This document shows, piece after piece, positions 48,155-57,244 of a stretch of DNA of 64,000 nucleotides. The DNA lies in NCBI RefSeq assembly GCF_001870435.1, contig NZ_MDDR01000004.1, positions 49,052 to 113,051 of the forward strand, given 5' to 3'. How positions within the stretch are numbered: the stretch's first letter is position 1; every line of letters starts with the position of its first letter. The stretch comes from Pseudomonas costantinii. Lineage in GTDB: Bacteria; Pseudomonadota; Gammaproteobacteria; Pseudomonadales; Pseudomonadaceae. The notes below the pieces were generated by a model. The model did not search any database and was not told where the DNA came from. It saw only the letters and a list, made by a program, of their open reading frames with translations. The translations under genes and the position numbers were made by a program.

Positions 48155-49060
48155 GTGAGTAACCGAGGTGAGCAGGCACTGCTCAAACAGTCGACCATCC
48201 TGATGTTCGCAGTCGCGATCGCCGGGATTGTCACGGGTGTGATTTCCGGCGCCCAATCCATTCTATTCGACGGCTTTTTCTCGCTGATCGCCACTGCCAT
48301 CAAGGTGTTGATGCTGATCACGGCCAAGCTGATCGCCAAGAAAAGCAACGAGCGTTTCCAGTTCGGCTATTGGCACCTGGAACCCATGGTGCTGCTGATC
48401 GAAGGCAGCTTCCTGTTGCTGATCGCTATCTATGCGTTCCTCAACGGCGTGTTCGGCATTATCAATGGCGGGCGCGAGATCGAGTTGGGGCTGGTGATCA
48501 TCTACGCGGCGGTGTTTACCGTCGTCGAGTTCGCCTACTTCTTCTATGTGCGTTATCGCAATCGCAGTCTCAAGTCATCGCTGATCCAGTTCGACAACAT
48601 CAGCTGGTTGGTGGACGCGATGCTGTCGGTGGGCTTGCTGATCAGCTTTCTTGCGGCGTTGTTGCTCAAGTCCCAGGGCTATGGCGAGTGGGCGGTGTAT
48701 GTCGACCCGCTGATCCTGATCCTGCTGGCCCTGAGCATGCTGGCGCCGGCGTTCAAGATCCTGCGCCCGGCGTTGCGCGACGTGCTGGGGATTGCCCCGG
48801 ACCAGTTGGATGACAAAGTGCGCGAAGTAATGGACGCGGCCCAGGCCAGACACGGTTTCGACGACTACGTGTCGTACGTGCAAAAGCACGGGCGGGCGCG
48901 GTTTATCGAGATTCATGTGGTGTTGCCGGCGGACTACCCGGTGGATAACGTCGCGACCCTCGACGGGCTGCGTGAAGAGATATCCACAGGGCTCGGCACG
49001 CCGGACGCAGCGCGCTGGCTGACGATCAGCTTTACCGGCGATCGCAAGTGGATTGCGTGA
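48155..49060 (+). CDS. Cation diffusion facilitator-family transporter with atypical metal-site residues
   Basis: This 301-residue protein has six predicted membrane helices and a cytoplasmic C-terminal domain (about 205-301) of the CDF type, with RFIEIHVVLPADY. In typical CDF exporters helices 2 and 5 carry DX3D and HX3D; here the aligned residues are Asp39/Ser43 (ILFDGFFSLIA) and Ser150/Asp154 (NISWLVDAML), so half of the site is replaced. The GTG start at 48155 is chosen for the GGGAGG site at 48145-48150. The transported ion is unclear. Confidence 0.8.
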   Translation: MSNRGEQALLKQSTILMFAVAIAGIVTGVISGAQSILFDGFFSLIATAIKVLMLITAKLIAKKSNERFQFGYWHLEPMVLLIEGSFLLLIAIYAFLNGVFGIINGGREIELGLVIIYAAVFTVVEFAYFFYVRYRNRSLKSSLIQFDNISWLVDAMLSVGLLISFLAALLLKSQGYGEWAVYVDPLILILLALSMLAPAFKILRPALRDVLGIAPDQLDDKVREVMDAAQARHGFDDYVSYVQKHGRARFIEIHVVLPADYPVDNVATLDGLREEISTGLGTPDAARWLTISFTGDRKWIA

Positions 49061-49096
49061 GACCGCAGTGAGGCCTTCGCGAGCAAGCCCTGAAGG

Positions 49097-50218
49097 TCAG
49101 CCGAGATGCTGGATCAAGCCCTGATAGCAAGTTGCCAAGTGATAAGGCGTGGTCGACGGCATGTCCCGTCGGCTCACGACGCCCTTGGCGTCCAGGCATT
49201 CATGCCAACCTTTCTCATGCAAGAAGTGTTGTTGCAGCGCCAGCAATTGGTGCTGCAACACCGCCTCGCTGCCAGGCCGCAAGGTCAGTGCCCGCAGGTA
49301 TTCAGCCTGGGCCCAGATGCGTTGGGTGCCGTCGCGCAGGCTGCCGTCCAAGGCGAGCATGCCGCTGACCGCTCCGGTGGTTTTATCCACACCTTTCTGC
49401 TCGGCGTAGGCAAACGCCCGCGTCAACGAGGCACGCAGTGGTGTATCACGCAGTACCTCTGATGATTCCACCAAGAAAAACCATTCAAACTGGTGCCCAG
49501 GTTCAAACCAGTTGTCCACAGCCCCCAGTGGTTTTTCCATCATCACGCCGGTTTGACGGTCGATGAAGCGCTTCTGCATGGCGGTGGCCAAGTCCAGCAG
49601 CGCGTCTTGCGTGATGGCGTCTTCACGTACAGCCAGCGTGGCGAGGAAGCCTTCGGCCAAGTGCATCAACGGGTTTTGCAGTGGCCCGGACTCGAGGGAC
49701 GACCAGTTGCGCTCCAATACCGCCTCGTACAGGCCGTCGCCCGTGGCGAAACGTTCGGCGACCACTTCCAGGGCCGCATCGAGCACCGACTCCACCAACG
49801 GCTCACGCACTTTGGCCCAGTAATGGGCGCAGGCGAAGATGATGAAAGCATGGGTGTAGAGATCTTTGCGCTTATCCAGCGGTTGGCCGGCAGGGTCGAT
49901 GCTGTAGAACCAGCCACCGTATTCGGCGTCATGGAAGTGCCGTTGCAGGGAACGGAACAGCGCCGACGCGCGCTCTTCGGCGAAGCCTGCACCAGGCTCG
50001 CCGATCAGGCTGGCGAACAGGTACAACTGCCGGGCACAGGCCATGGCGCGGTAGCGTTGTGGGGGCAGTGGCCGGTGATCGGCGTCCAGCGCCTCATAAG
50101 GCAGCGCCAACTCGGCATTCCAGCCCGGGCCTTGCCAGAGCGGCACGATCAGGTCATGGAAGTGCGTGAGCACGGCATTTAATGAAGGCTTGGAGGCAGA
50201 GCTTGGAGCGATGGGCAT
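49097..50218 (-). CDS. AGE-family sugar epimerase/isomerase
   Basis: This 373-residue protein belongs to the N-acylglucosamine 2-epimerase superfamily, an alpha6/alpha6 barrel. Family motifs are RYRAMACARQLYLFA, GGWFYSIDPAG, LYTHAFIIFACAHY and WFEPGHQFEWFFLV, whose His is a catalytic residue; a second His lies in the C-terminal TPYHLATCYQG. Pseudomonas members include mannose isomerases and aldose-ketose isomerases, so D-mannose/D-fructose interconversion is likely but not certain. It is a single gene transcribed toward the CDF gene. Confidence 0.82.
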   Translation of the reverse strand: MPIAPSSASKPSLNAVLTHFHDLIVPLWQGPGWNAELALPYEALDADHRPLPPQRYRAMACARQLYLFASLIGEPGAGFAEERASALFRSLQRHFHDAEYGGWFYSIDPAGQPLDKRKDLYTHAFIIFACAHYWAKVREPLVESVLDAALEVVAERFATGDGLYEAVLERNWSSLESGPLQNPLMHLAEGFLATLAVREDAITQDALLDLATAMQKRFIDRQTGVMMEKPLGAVDNWFEPGHQFEWFFLVESSEVLRDTPLRASLTRAFAYAEQKGVDKTTGAVSGMLALDGSLRDGTQRIWAQAEYLRALTLRPGSEAVLQHQLLALQQHFLHEKGWHECLDAKGVVSRRDMPSTTPYHLATCYQGLIQHLG

Positions 50219-50292
50219 TGGCTGGCGTCGTCACGGCAGGGTGTAGGCGCGCATGGTAGCAGGCTTGGGATAGTTGGTGCCTTTCACTCCGT

Positions 50293-50365
50293 CATCGCGG
50301 GCAAGCCAGCTCCACCTTTTTGAATTGTGAACCCAATCAAATGTGGGAGCTGGCTGCCTGCGATG
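50293..50365. repeat. REPIN, inverted orientation
   Basis: CATCGCGGGCAAGCCAGCTC... and ...GAGCTGGCTGCCTGCGATG flank a ~27-bp centre. It is the same REP family as 42500-42590 but with the arms facing the other way. It lies between the hupE stop and the AGE-family gene start. Confidence 0.83.
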
Positions 50366-50388
50366 AGGCCCTACAGGTGCAACAAAAC

Positions 50389-50961
50389 TCAGCCCGCCAG
50401 CAACCAAACCCCAGTCGCCGCCGAAGCCGCCCCGGCAACCCGCACCAACGGCGCCGCCGCTGCCGGCAGGAAGCGCACCACGGCATAACCCGCAGCGTGC
50501 AACACGGCCGTCGCGCCGACAAAACCTGCGGCATACGCCCAAGGGTTGGACATGTCCGGCAGCTCCAAGCCATGCGCCACGCCATGGAACAGCGCAAACA
50601 ATGCCGTCGCCCCTACGGCCACGAACAACGGTGGTCGCACCGCCAGCGCTACCGCCAGGCCCAGTGCCAGCACCGAGGCGGCAATCCCGCTTTCCAGCGC
50701 AGGCAGTTCCAGGCCCTCAAAGCCCAGCATGCCGCCAATCAACATGGTGCCGACGAAGGTGCATGGCAGCGCCCAACGGGCGGCACCTTTTTGCTGAGCG
50801 GCCCAAAGGCCGACGGCCACCATGGCGAGTAAATGATCGATGCCGCTGAGTGGGTGACTGATGCCTGCCACCAGCCCGTTATCACCATGCCCGGGGTGAG
50901 CGAAGGCGAGTGCGGGGACGAGCAGCAGGGCGGCGGTTGCGAACAGTTTGTTGAGACTCAT
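50389..50961 (-). CDS. hupE: HupE/UreJ-family nickel (or cobalt) permease
   Basis: This 190-residue membrane protein has a signal-like first helix ending PALAFA followed by HPGHG, then SHPLSGIDHLLAMVAVG, which holds the HPX5DH metal motif of the HupE/UreJ family. Five or six further helices follow, with FHGVAHGLELP as another His-rich site. It directly follows ureG by 24 bp in the urease accessory operon, so it likely supplies nickel to urease. Confidence 0.92.
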   Translation of the reverse strand: MSLNKLFATAALLLVPALAFAHPGHGDNGLVAGISHPLSGIDHLLAMVAVGLWAAQQKGAARWALPCTFVGTMLIGGMLGFEGLELPALESGIAASVLALGLAVALAVRPPLFVAVGATALFALFHGVAHGLELPDMSNPWAYAAGFVGATAVLHAAGYAVVRFLPAAAAPLVRVAGAASAATGVWLLAG

Positions 50962-50985
50962 GAGCAGGCTCCTTTTAGAGTGAGA

Positions 50986-51600
50986 TCAGGCGGCGGTCAG
51001 CAAGCCCTGACGTTCGATAAAGGCGACGATTTCATCCAGGCCGACGCCGGTTTTCTGGTTGCTGAACACAAAGGGTTTACCGTTGCGCATGCGCTGGGTG
51101 TCGCTGTTCATCAGTTCCAGCGAGGCGCCCACCAGCGGTGCCAGGTCGATCTTGTTGATCACCAGCAGGTCGGATTTGCAAATACCGGGCCCGCCTTTGC
51201 GCGGTAGCTTGTCGCCGGCCGACACATCGATCACGTAGATGGTCAGGTCCGACAGCTCCGGGCTGAACGTCGCCGACAGGTTGTCGCCGCCGGACTCCAC
51301 CAGGATCAGGTCCAGACCGGGAAAACGCCGGTTGAGTTGATCCACCGCTTCCAGGTTGATCGAGGCATCTTCACGGATTGCCGTGTGCGGGCAGCCGCCG
51401 GTTTCCACGCCGATGATGCGTTCGGGCGCCAGGGCCTGGTTGCGCACCAGGAAGTCGGCGTCTTCGCGGGTGTAGATATCGTTGGTGACCACCGCCAGGT
51501 TGTAGCGGTCGCGCAGGGCCAGGCACAAAGCCAGGGTCAGGGCGGTTTTGCCGGAGCCCACCGGGCCGCCGATGCCGACACGCAGGGGTTGTGTGTTCAT
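50986..51600 (-). CDS. ureG: Urease accessory GTPase UreG
   Basis: This 204-residue SIMIBI GTPase drives nickel insertion into urease with UreDFH/UreE. The P-loop is [13 protein letters not shown] at the N-terminus, followed by [14 protein letters not shown], the metal-binding motif [13 protein letters not shown] (Cys-Pro-His) and [10 protein letters not shown] for guanine binding. I chose the internal ATG at 51600, MNTQPLRVG, as the family start. It lies 23 bp after ureF. Confidence 0.96.
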   Translation of the reverse strand: MNTQPLRVGIGGPVGSGKTALTLALCLALRDRYNLAVVTNDIYTREDADFLVRNQALAPERIIGVETGGCPHTAIREDASINLEAVDQLNRRFPGLDLILVESGGDNLSATFSPELSDLTIYVIDVSAGDKLPRKGGPGICKSDLLVINKIDLAPLVGASLELMNSDTQRMRNGKPFVFSNQKTGVGLDEIVAFIERQGLLTAA

Positions 51601-51623
51601 GTGCTTCTCCAAAATTTAAGTCC

Positions 51624-52298
51624 TTAGGAACGGAACAGGCGGCTGTACTGGCGCTCGTGGGCCATGCACGCCAGGGACAGGCCGAAGGCGGCGCTGCCGA
51701 CAGGGTTGGGGTCGATTCGTCCTGCGTCCTGCTGGGCTTGTTGCAGCAGTGGCAGCAGTTCACTGGTCAGGCGTTGGGCGGCTTGCTGGCCCAGGGGCAG
51801 GGTTTTCATCAGCACGGCCAATTGGTTTTCCAGCCAGCTCCACAGCCAGGCGGCGAGGGCGTCGTCCGGGCTGATGTTCCAGGCGCGGGCGGCCAGCGCC
51901 CAGCCCAGGGCCAGGTGCGGTTCGGCGCATTGCTCCAGGAAGCTGCGGGCCGCGTCGTCCAGCTCCGGCAGCCCGTTGAGCAGTTGTTGCAGGGAGTAGC
52001 CCATCTGCCGGCTCTCCTGATACAGCTCGCGGGTCTCACGGCTGGCGCGGTGTTCTTCGCAGAGCTGTGCCAGGCGCGGCCAATCCTGCTCGGCTGCGGC
52101 ACGGCAGTGGGCGAGCAACAGCGGCGCTTCGAAGCGGGCAAGGTTGAGCAGCAACTGGTCGCTGATCCAGCGTCGAGCACTGGCCGCGTCGTTCACGCGG
52201 CCATTCTCCACGGCCATTTCCAGGCCTTGGGAATAGCTGTAGCCGCCAATCGGCAATTGCGGACTGGCCAGACGCAACAGCGCCCAGGCTGGGTTCAT
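51624..52298 (-). CDS. ureF: Urease accessory protein UreF
   Basis: This 224-residue all-helical protein is part of the UreDFG complex that loads nickel. The N-terminal ALLRLASPQLPIGGYSYSQGLE and the central YQESRQMGYSLQQL are UreF signatures. The ATG overlaps the ureE stop by 4 bp. The C-terminus, HERQYSRLFRS, matches the conserved end that interacts with UreD. Confidence 0.95.
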   Translation of the reverse strand: MNPAWALLRLASPQLPIGGYSYSQGLEMAVENGRVNDAASARRWISDQLLLNLARFEAPLLLAHCRAAAEQDWPRLAQLCEEHRASRETRELYQESRQMGYSLQQLLNGLPELDDAARSFLEQCAEPHLALGWALAARAWNISPDDALAAWLWSWLENQLAVLMKTLPLGQQAAQRLTSELLPLLQQAQQDAGRIDPNPVGSAAFGLSLACMAHERQYSRLFRS

Positions 52299-52795
52299 AG
52301 ACGTACGCCGAACTGGTGCAGTTTGGGCGGGTAGTTGAAATCTTCGTCGCCGTGGCGCGAATGATGATGGCCGCCGCCATAGGCGCCGTGTTCCGGTTGG
52401 AAAGGTGCTTCGATGGTTTGCGTGGTGGCGCCTAGCTGGTCGAGCATGGCTTTGAGCACGTAGTCATCGAGCAGGCGTAACCAGCCGTCACCCACTTGCA
52501 GAGCCACATGACGGTTACCGAGGTGGTAGGCGGCGCGGGTCAGTTCAAACGGGCTGCTGCAAGTGACGTGCAGCAGTTGTTCAGGGCGAGCACACACACG
52601 TACGACACGTCCGTCTTCAGCCTGTAGGAATTCGCCATCATGCAGCGGCGACTGGCCACGCTCCAGAAATAGGCCGACGTCTTCACCGTCGGCACTGAAA
52701 CAGCGCAGGCGGCTTTTGCTGCGTGCTTCGAAGTTCAGCAGCAACTCGGCGGCCCAGAGGGCTTGGGGGGCGATTCGGCGGTGGATCACCAGCAT
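52295..52795 (-). CDS. ureE: Urease accessory nickel chaperone UreE
   Basis: This 166-residue metallochaperone delivers nickel to UreG. The UreE N-domain contains LTRAAYHLGNRHVALQV, whose His residues bind nickel at the dimer interface, and the C-terminal tail is His-rich (GGGHHHSRHGDEDF). I chose ATG 52795, MLVIHRRI, over an upstream in-frame start because it matches the family. The urease subunits ureABC and ureD are not in this window, so this is the separate EFG-hupE accessory operon. Confidence 0.95.
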   Translation of the reverse strand: MLVIHRRIAPQALWAAELLLNFEARSKSRLRCFSADGEDVGLFLERGQSPLHDGEFLQAEDGRVVRVCARPEQLLHVTCSSPFELTRAAYHLGNRHVALQVGDGWLRLLDDYVLKAMLDQLGATTQTIEAPFQPEHGAYGGGHHHSRHGDEDFNYPPKLHQFGVRL

Positions 52796-53134
52796 CAGGA
52801 GGCTTCCAGCTATGAGCGATAAGGGAGCTAGAGCAAGGGGCTTGCCAATCACGCGTGTGGGTGGGAAATCCCTGTCGGCAAGCACCGTCATGCCACCGAA
52901 TAGGGCGTCAGCTCATTTCAGCAGTGACTCAAATTGGTGCGTAATTGAATTTATAGCACTGGATGTGGGCGTTTTGCGTTGAGAGCCACCGTGGGTTGCA
53001 TGAAGTTTCTTTCATCCTCTTCGTGCTGGCGCTTTCTCAGATTTGTCCTACGGGGTATCAGGATTTGGCGTTCAAAAAGTTACGCGCTGTTTGATTAGGA
53101 TTTGCGCCGTGTTTAATTCGCAGCGACGTTCATC
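52796..53134. other. Divergent intergenic region, ureE / NlpC gene
   Basis: I see no gene here. It should hold promoters for the urease accessory operon (minus) and the NlpC gene (plus). TTGATT (53091) and TTTAAT (53112) are separated by only 15 bp, so they are a weak promoter candidate. Confidence 0.5.
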
Positions 53135-53608
53135 ATGCTCAAGTCATTTTTTTGTTTAGTCATTATCAGTTTGTCTTGCGTCATCACATCGGCGTCGGCC
53201 AGTTTTCAACATCGCGTGACCGCTATCGACAATGTGATCGAGCGCGCTTACGAGTTGCTCGGTACACCTTACCAATCCGGTGGGGCTTCGACGCAGCGGG
53301 GGTTTGATTGCAGTAGTTTTCTGGTCTATCTGTTCAAGACACAAGCCAATATTCAGTTACCACGCACCACTGCCGCCATGCACCGTTCGACTGCGGCTAC
53401 CATTCAGCGCCACGCACTCAAGCCGGGTGATGCCGTGTTCTTCAAGGGTAATGGGCGCGGCCAGGTCAGCCATGTCGGCCTTTATATAGGCAAAGGAAAA
53501 TTCATCCATTCGCCCAGTACCGGCAAACGCGTTCGCATCGACTCGCTGAACAGCAGCTACTGGAAAAAGAACTACACCCTCGCCAAGCGCTTTCACGCGG
53601 CGGGCTGA
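53135..53608 (+). CDS. NlpC/P60-family peptidoglycan endopeptidase
   Basis: This 157-residue exported protein has a signal peptide of about 23 residues (ending TSASA) and one NlpC/P60 domain. The catalytic Cys59 is in GFDCSSFLVY, His113 in SHVGLYIG and the third residue His125 in FIHSPS. Such enzymes cut D-glutamyl-diaminopimelate bonds. The Cys at residue 15 does not sit in a good lipobox, so I favour a soluble periplasmic protein. It stands alone, convergent with the desT-like gene 5 bp downstream. Confidence 0.87.
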   Translation: MLKSFFCLVIISLSCVITSASASFQHRVTAIDNVIERAYELLGTPYQSGGASTQRGFDCSSFLVYLFKTQANIQLPRTTAAMHRSTAATIQRHALKPGDAVFFKGNGRGQVSHVGLYIGKGKFIHSPSTGKRVRIDSLNSSYWKKNYTLAKRFHAAG

Positions 53609-53613
53609 CCGGT

Positions 53614-54246
53614 TTACTCGGTGCTGCCCAGGCCTTGCCAATGCTTGAGGCCGATAAAGATAAAGCGCAATTGCTGGGTGATTTTCGCCTGGGGCGTGAG
53701 GTGGTCAGGCAGGGTATGTGCTGGCGGGTCGATGATATCGGGCAGGGTGGCGAACACGCTCTTGACGATCAGGTCGGCCATCACATGCAAGCCTTCGGCA
53801 TCCAGGTGCTGGAGCTTGGGCATAAAGGTGAGGTCGGCCGCCAGGTCGCTGGTAATGTCTTCGCGCAAGGCGCCGATAGCTTGGCGCACCGCCAGGCAGC
53901 CACCGTATTGCTCGCGGGCCAGGAACAGGAATTGCGATCGGTTGGCCGACACCACATCCAGAAAAATCCGCACGGACGCATCGATGATGCCGCCCATCAC
54001 GAACTCGTTGTGGCGTACCAGGCGAATCGTGGCGCGGAAGGTCTGGCCGACTTCACTGACGAGTACCAAACCAAGCTGGTCCATGTCGTCAAAGTGACGG
54101 TAGAACCCGGTCGGGACGATACCGGCGGTCTTGGCCACTTCCCGCAGGCTCAGGCTGCCAAACCCACGGCCACACTCCATCAGATGGCGGGCTGCGTCCA
54201 TCAGGGCGAGGCGGGTCTGTTGCTTCTGTTCGGCGCGGGGCAGCAT
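53614..54246 (-). CDS. desT: TetR-family regulator, DesT-like (unsaturated fatty acid control)
   Basis: This 210-residue repressor has the TetR/FabR helix-turn-helix at about residues 30-55 (SLREVAKTAGIVPTGFYRHF). The C-domain contains FLDVVSANRSQFLFLAREQYGG, closely resembling my recollection of P. aeruginosa DesT, which senses saturated versus unsaturated acyl-CoA and controls a desaturase. In P. aeruginosa desT also lies next to ureE. Here no desaturase gene is adjacent. I chose the ATG at 54246 (MLPRAEQKQQT) as the family start. Confidence 0.75.
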   Translation of the reverse strand: MLPRAEQKQQTRLALMDAARHLMECGRGFGSLSLREVAKTAGIVPTGFYRHFDDMDQLGLVLVSEVGQTFRATIRLVRHNEFVMGGIIDASVRIFLDVVSANRSQFLFLAREQYGGCLAVRQAIGALREDITSDLAADLTFMPKLQHLDAEGLHVMADLIVKSVFATLPDIIDPPAHTLPDHLTPQAKITQQLRFIFIGLKHWQGLGSTE

Positions 54247-54351
54247 GGGCGGGTGGGCTTTGTTGGCAAGTACAGCGACGCACTCTAGCAAAACAGCTTC
54301 GTCGGCGTCGAACTTGGCGGGGGTGATGCGTGATGGGGTCTATATAAAAGC

Positions 54352-54381
54352 AAAAGCCCGATCGACTGATCGGGCTTTTTT
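54352..54381 (-). terminator. Terminator of the repeat-protein gene
   Basis: AAAGCCCGATC-GACT-GATCGGGCTTT with flanking A and T runs; it is 17 bp past the stop of the minus-strand gene at 54398-54769. Confidence 0.88.
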
Positions 54382-54397
54382 CCGGGCTACCACGGGG

Positions 54398-54769
54398 TTA
54401 GCTCTGTGCTTGATGCAGTTCTTGCAGGCGATCTGCACCACCTTCGGCAACACCGTCGGTGTAAGCGCGTTTGTTAGCTTGTTCAGCACCGCCTTCTACC
54501 AGACCTTTCTGTTCCAGGCGATCACGGCCACCTTCAGCAACGCCGTCGGTGTAGGCACGTTTGTTGGCGTGTTCCGAACCGTTCTCAGCAACAGCGCCTT
54601 TAGCGTAGTCACGGTTTTCATCTTCTTGCGAACCGCTGCGAGCCAGGGTTTGGCTGGATTGAACGGCTTGGGCTTTATTCTGTGGAGTGGCTTGTTCGGC
54701 TGCTGGCAGGGCAAAGGCACTGGAAGCGAGGACGGACAGTAGGGCGACAGCGAGTACTTGGCGTTTCAT
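54398..54769 (-). CDS. Small exported protein with 30-residue repeats
   Basis: This 123-residue protein has a clear signal peptide (MKRQVLAVALL...SSAFA, about 20 residues). The segment ANKRAYTDGVAEGG occurs at residues 68-81 and again at 98-111, a 30-residue period, with degenerate copies at 52-64 and 84-94. It has no cysteine. The repeats are rich in Gly/Ala/Glu/Arg and could form a simple helical rod. I do not know its function. AAGGAG lies 9 bp before the ATG and the gene has its own terminator. Confidence 0.75.
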   Translation of the reverse strand: MKRQVLAVALLSVLASSAFALPAAEQATPQNKAQAVQSSQTLARSGSQEDENRDYAKGAVAENGSEHANKRAYTDGVAEGGRDRLEQKGLVEGGAEQANKRAYTDGVAEGGADRLQELHQAQS

Positions 54770-55137
54770 GATGGTTGCTCCTTGGGAGGGCGATAAAGTG
54801 GGTACAGGGCTAATGCTACTCTCGATAAGTCGATATAAAAGTTCATAAACACAATGGTAATAATCAACAGAATTGATTGTTCCCGGCAGAGGCTCTAGAA
54901 CGCGCCTCTCAAGCCCGCGGTTTTGCACCATGGTGGGTATTTTCGACCCGTTCGTGGGTAACACCGGTGCATTGTTGGTGGCTTGGGTCGTTGGGGCTGT
55001 AGGAAGAATCGCTTTTTTTGCGGTTAATTCGTTCTCGGGCTAAACCCCCAGGCTGTTTGCCAGTCGTAGCCTTGTAAGCTGTAGTCCAAAGGTGCGCCGC
55101 AGCGCGCACCCTCAGTCGTAATCAGGAGTCCTGTGCA
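54770..55137. other. Divergent intergenic region, repeat-protein gene / asmA-like gene
   Basis: I see no supported gene. A 66-codon minus-strand frame at 54909-55109 lacks a ribosome site and a family. The AT-rich part near 54830-54880 is the likely promoter zone for the exported repeat protein. Confidence 0.5.
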
Positions 55138-57210
55138 ATGACGCGCACTCGTAAAATCGTCGCTTGGAGCTGCGCCAGCTTCGTTCTGTTAATCGCCGTG
55201 GTGGTGTTGGTTCTGGTCTTCTTTGACTGGAACCGCATCAAGCCGCAACTCAATGCCAAGGTCTCCGAAGAACTGCATCGCCCCTTTGCCGTTAATGGCA
55301 ACCTGGCGGTGGTGTGGGCGCGTGAGCCGGAAGAAGGCGGCTGGCGTGCCTGGGTGCCGTGGCCCCACTTGATCGCCGAAGACCTGACGCTGGGCAACCC
55401 TGATTGGTCGAAACAGCCGCAAATGGTCACGCTTAAAAAAGTGGAGCTGCGCATTTCGCCCTTGGCGTTGTTGGTGCAGCGCGTGGTGATCCCGCGTATC
55501 GACCTCACCGAGCCGAGTGCCGACTTGCAGCGCCTGGCCGATGGCCGCGCCAACTGGACCTTCAAGTTCGACCCCAAAGACCCCAACGCCGAACCTTCCA
55601 GTTGGGTGGTGGACATCGGCGCCATTGGCTTCGACAAGGGCCATGTGAGCCTCGACGACCAAACCCTAAAGACCCAACTCGACGTGATCATCGACCCGCT
55701 GGGTAAATCGATCCCCTTCGGCGAAATCGTCGGCGACGCCGATGCCAAGAAGGCCTTGGAAAAAGGCTCGGCGCCCCAGGACTATGCGTTCGCGCTCAAG
55801 GTCAAAGGCCAATACCACGGCCAGAAGCTCGACGGCACCGGCAAGATCGGTGGCCTGCTGGCCCTGCAGGACGTGGCCAAGCCATTCCCGTTGCAAGCCC
55901 AAGTGAAAGTCGCCGACACCAGCATCGCCCTGGCCGGCACCCTGACCGACCCACTGAACCTCGGTGCCCTGGACCTGCGTCTGAAGTTATCCGGTAGCAG
56001 CCTGGGCAACCTGTACCCGTTGACCGGTGTGACGTTGCCGGATTCCCCGGCCTATTCCACCGACGGTCACTTGATCGCCAAGCTGCACGATGCCGGCGGC
56101 GCGTCCTTCAGCTACGAAAACTTCAACGGCAAGATCGGCAACAGCGATATCCACGGCAACCTTGGCTATGTCGCCAGCCAGCCGCGCCCCAAACTCACGG
56201 GTGCGCTGGTCTCCAATCAATTGCTGATGGCTGACCTGGCCCCCTTGATCGGCGCGGACTCGAATGCCAAGCAAAAAGCCCGTGGTGGCGAAAGTAAGCA
56301 GCCGGCGACCAAAGTGCTGCCGGTAGAGGAGTTCCGCACCGAGCGTTGGCGCGATATGGATGCCGACGTGGAGTTCACCGGCAAGCGCATTGTGCACAGC
56401 GCCGAACTGCCTTTCACCGACCTCTACACCCACCTGGTACTCAACGACGGTGAACTGAGCCTGGAACCGCTGCGCTTCGGCGTGGCCGGCGGCAAGCTGG
56501 ATGCGCAGATTCGCTTGAATGGTCGCACTACGCCACTGGAAGGCCGGGCCAAACTCACTGCGCGCAACTTCAAGCTCAAGCAGCTGTTCCCGACCTTCGA
56601 ACCGATGAAAACCAGCTTTGGCGAGCTCAATGGTGATGCGGATATTTCCGGGCGCGGCAACTCCGTGGCAGCCCTGCTGGGCACCTCTAACGGTGACTTG
56701 AAGATGCTGATCAACGACGGCGCTATCAGCCGCAGTCTGATGGAAATCGCCGGGCTCAACGTGGGCAACTACGTGGTGGGTCGCCTGTTTGGCGACAAAG
56801 AAGTGAAGATTAACTGCGCAGCGGCGGACTTCGGTATCAAGACCGGCCTGGCCACGCCCCGCCTGTTTGTATTTGATACCGAGAACGCGATCATCTACAT
56901 CGATGGTACGGCGAATATGGCGACGGAGCAGTTGGACCTCACCATCACGCCGGAATCGAAGGGTTTCCGCTTGTTCTCCCTGCGCTCACCTCTGTACGTG
57001 AACGGGCCATTTATCAAACCCAATGCCGGTGTCAAAGCCGTGCCGCTGATGCTGCGCGGAGCCGGGATGGTTGCGCTGGGCGTGATTGCCGGCCCGGCGG
57101 CGGGGCTGTTGGCGCTGGTGGCACCGAGTGGGGATGAAAAACCGAACCAGTGTGCGCCGTTATTGCAGCAGATGCGGGAAGGCAAGGCGCCGAAGACGGT
57201 TAAGGGATAA
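55138..57210 (+). CDS. AsmA-family protein
   Basis: This 690-residue protein has an N-terminal membrane helix at about residues 10-29 and a long beta-rich periplasmic part. The AsmA N-domain shows LIAEDLTLGNPDWSKQPQMV and IDLTEPSADLQRLADGRANW. The C-terminal AsmA-like region contains TARNFKLKQLFPTFEP and SFGELNGDADISGRGNS. A hydrophobic stretch near residues 650-675 precedes the end. AsmA-like proteins resemble bridge-like lipid transfer proteins and affect outer-membrane assembly. It stands as a single gene; AGGAG precedes the ATG. Confidence 0.87.
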   Translation: MTRTRKIVAWSCASFVLLIAVVVLVLVFFDWNRIKPQLNAKVSEELHRPFAVNGNLAVVWAREPEEGGWRAWVPWPHLIAEDLTLGNPDWSKQPQMVTLKKVELRISPLALLVQRVVIPRIDLTEPSADLQRLADGRANWTFKFDPKDPNAEPSSWVVDIGAIGFDKGHVSLDDQTLKTQLDVIIDPLGKSIPFGEIVGDADAKKALEKGSAPQDYAFALKVKGQYHGQKLDGTGKIGGLLALQDVAKPFPLQAQVKVADTSIALAGTLTDPLNLGALDLRLKLSGSSLGNLYPLTGVTLPDSPAYSTDGHLIAKLHDAGGASFSYENFNGKIGNSDIHGNLGYVASQPRPKLTGALVSNQLLMADLAPLIGADSNAKQKARGGESKQPATKVLPVEEFRTERWRDMDADVEFTGKRIVHSAELPFTDLYTHLVLNDGELSLEPLRFGVAGGKLDAQIRLNGRTTPLEGRAKLTARNFKLKQLFPTFEPMKTSFGELNGDADISGRGNSVAALLGTSNGDLKMLINDGAISRSLMEIAGLNVGNYVVGRLFGDKEVKINCAAADFGIKTGLATPRLFVFDTENAIIYIDGTANMATEQLDLTITPESKGFRLFSLRSPLYVNGPFIKPNAGVKAVPLMLRGAGMVALGVIAGPAAGLLALVAPSGDEKPNQCAPLLQQMREGKAPKTVKG

Positions 57211-57244
57211 CTGAGGGAGTTGAAATCAAAGGTTTTATCGGATT

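Noticed and set aside
49097..50218. Possible glycosidase instead of isomerase
   Set aside because: The alpha-barrel motifs and the EPGHQFEW His match AGE-family isomerases better than glycoside hydrolases.
54909..55109. 66-codon minus-strand frame upstream of the asmA-like gene
   Set aside because: No ribosome site or motif; overlaps the likely promoter region.
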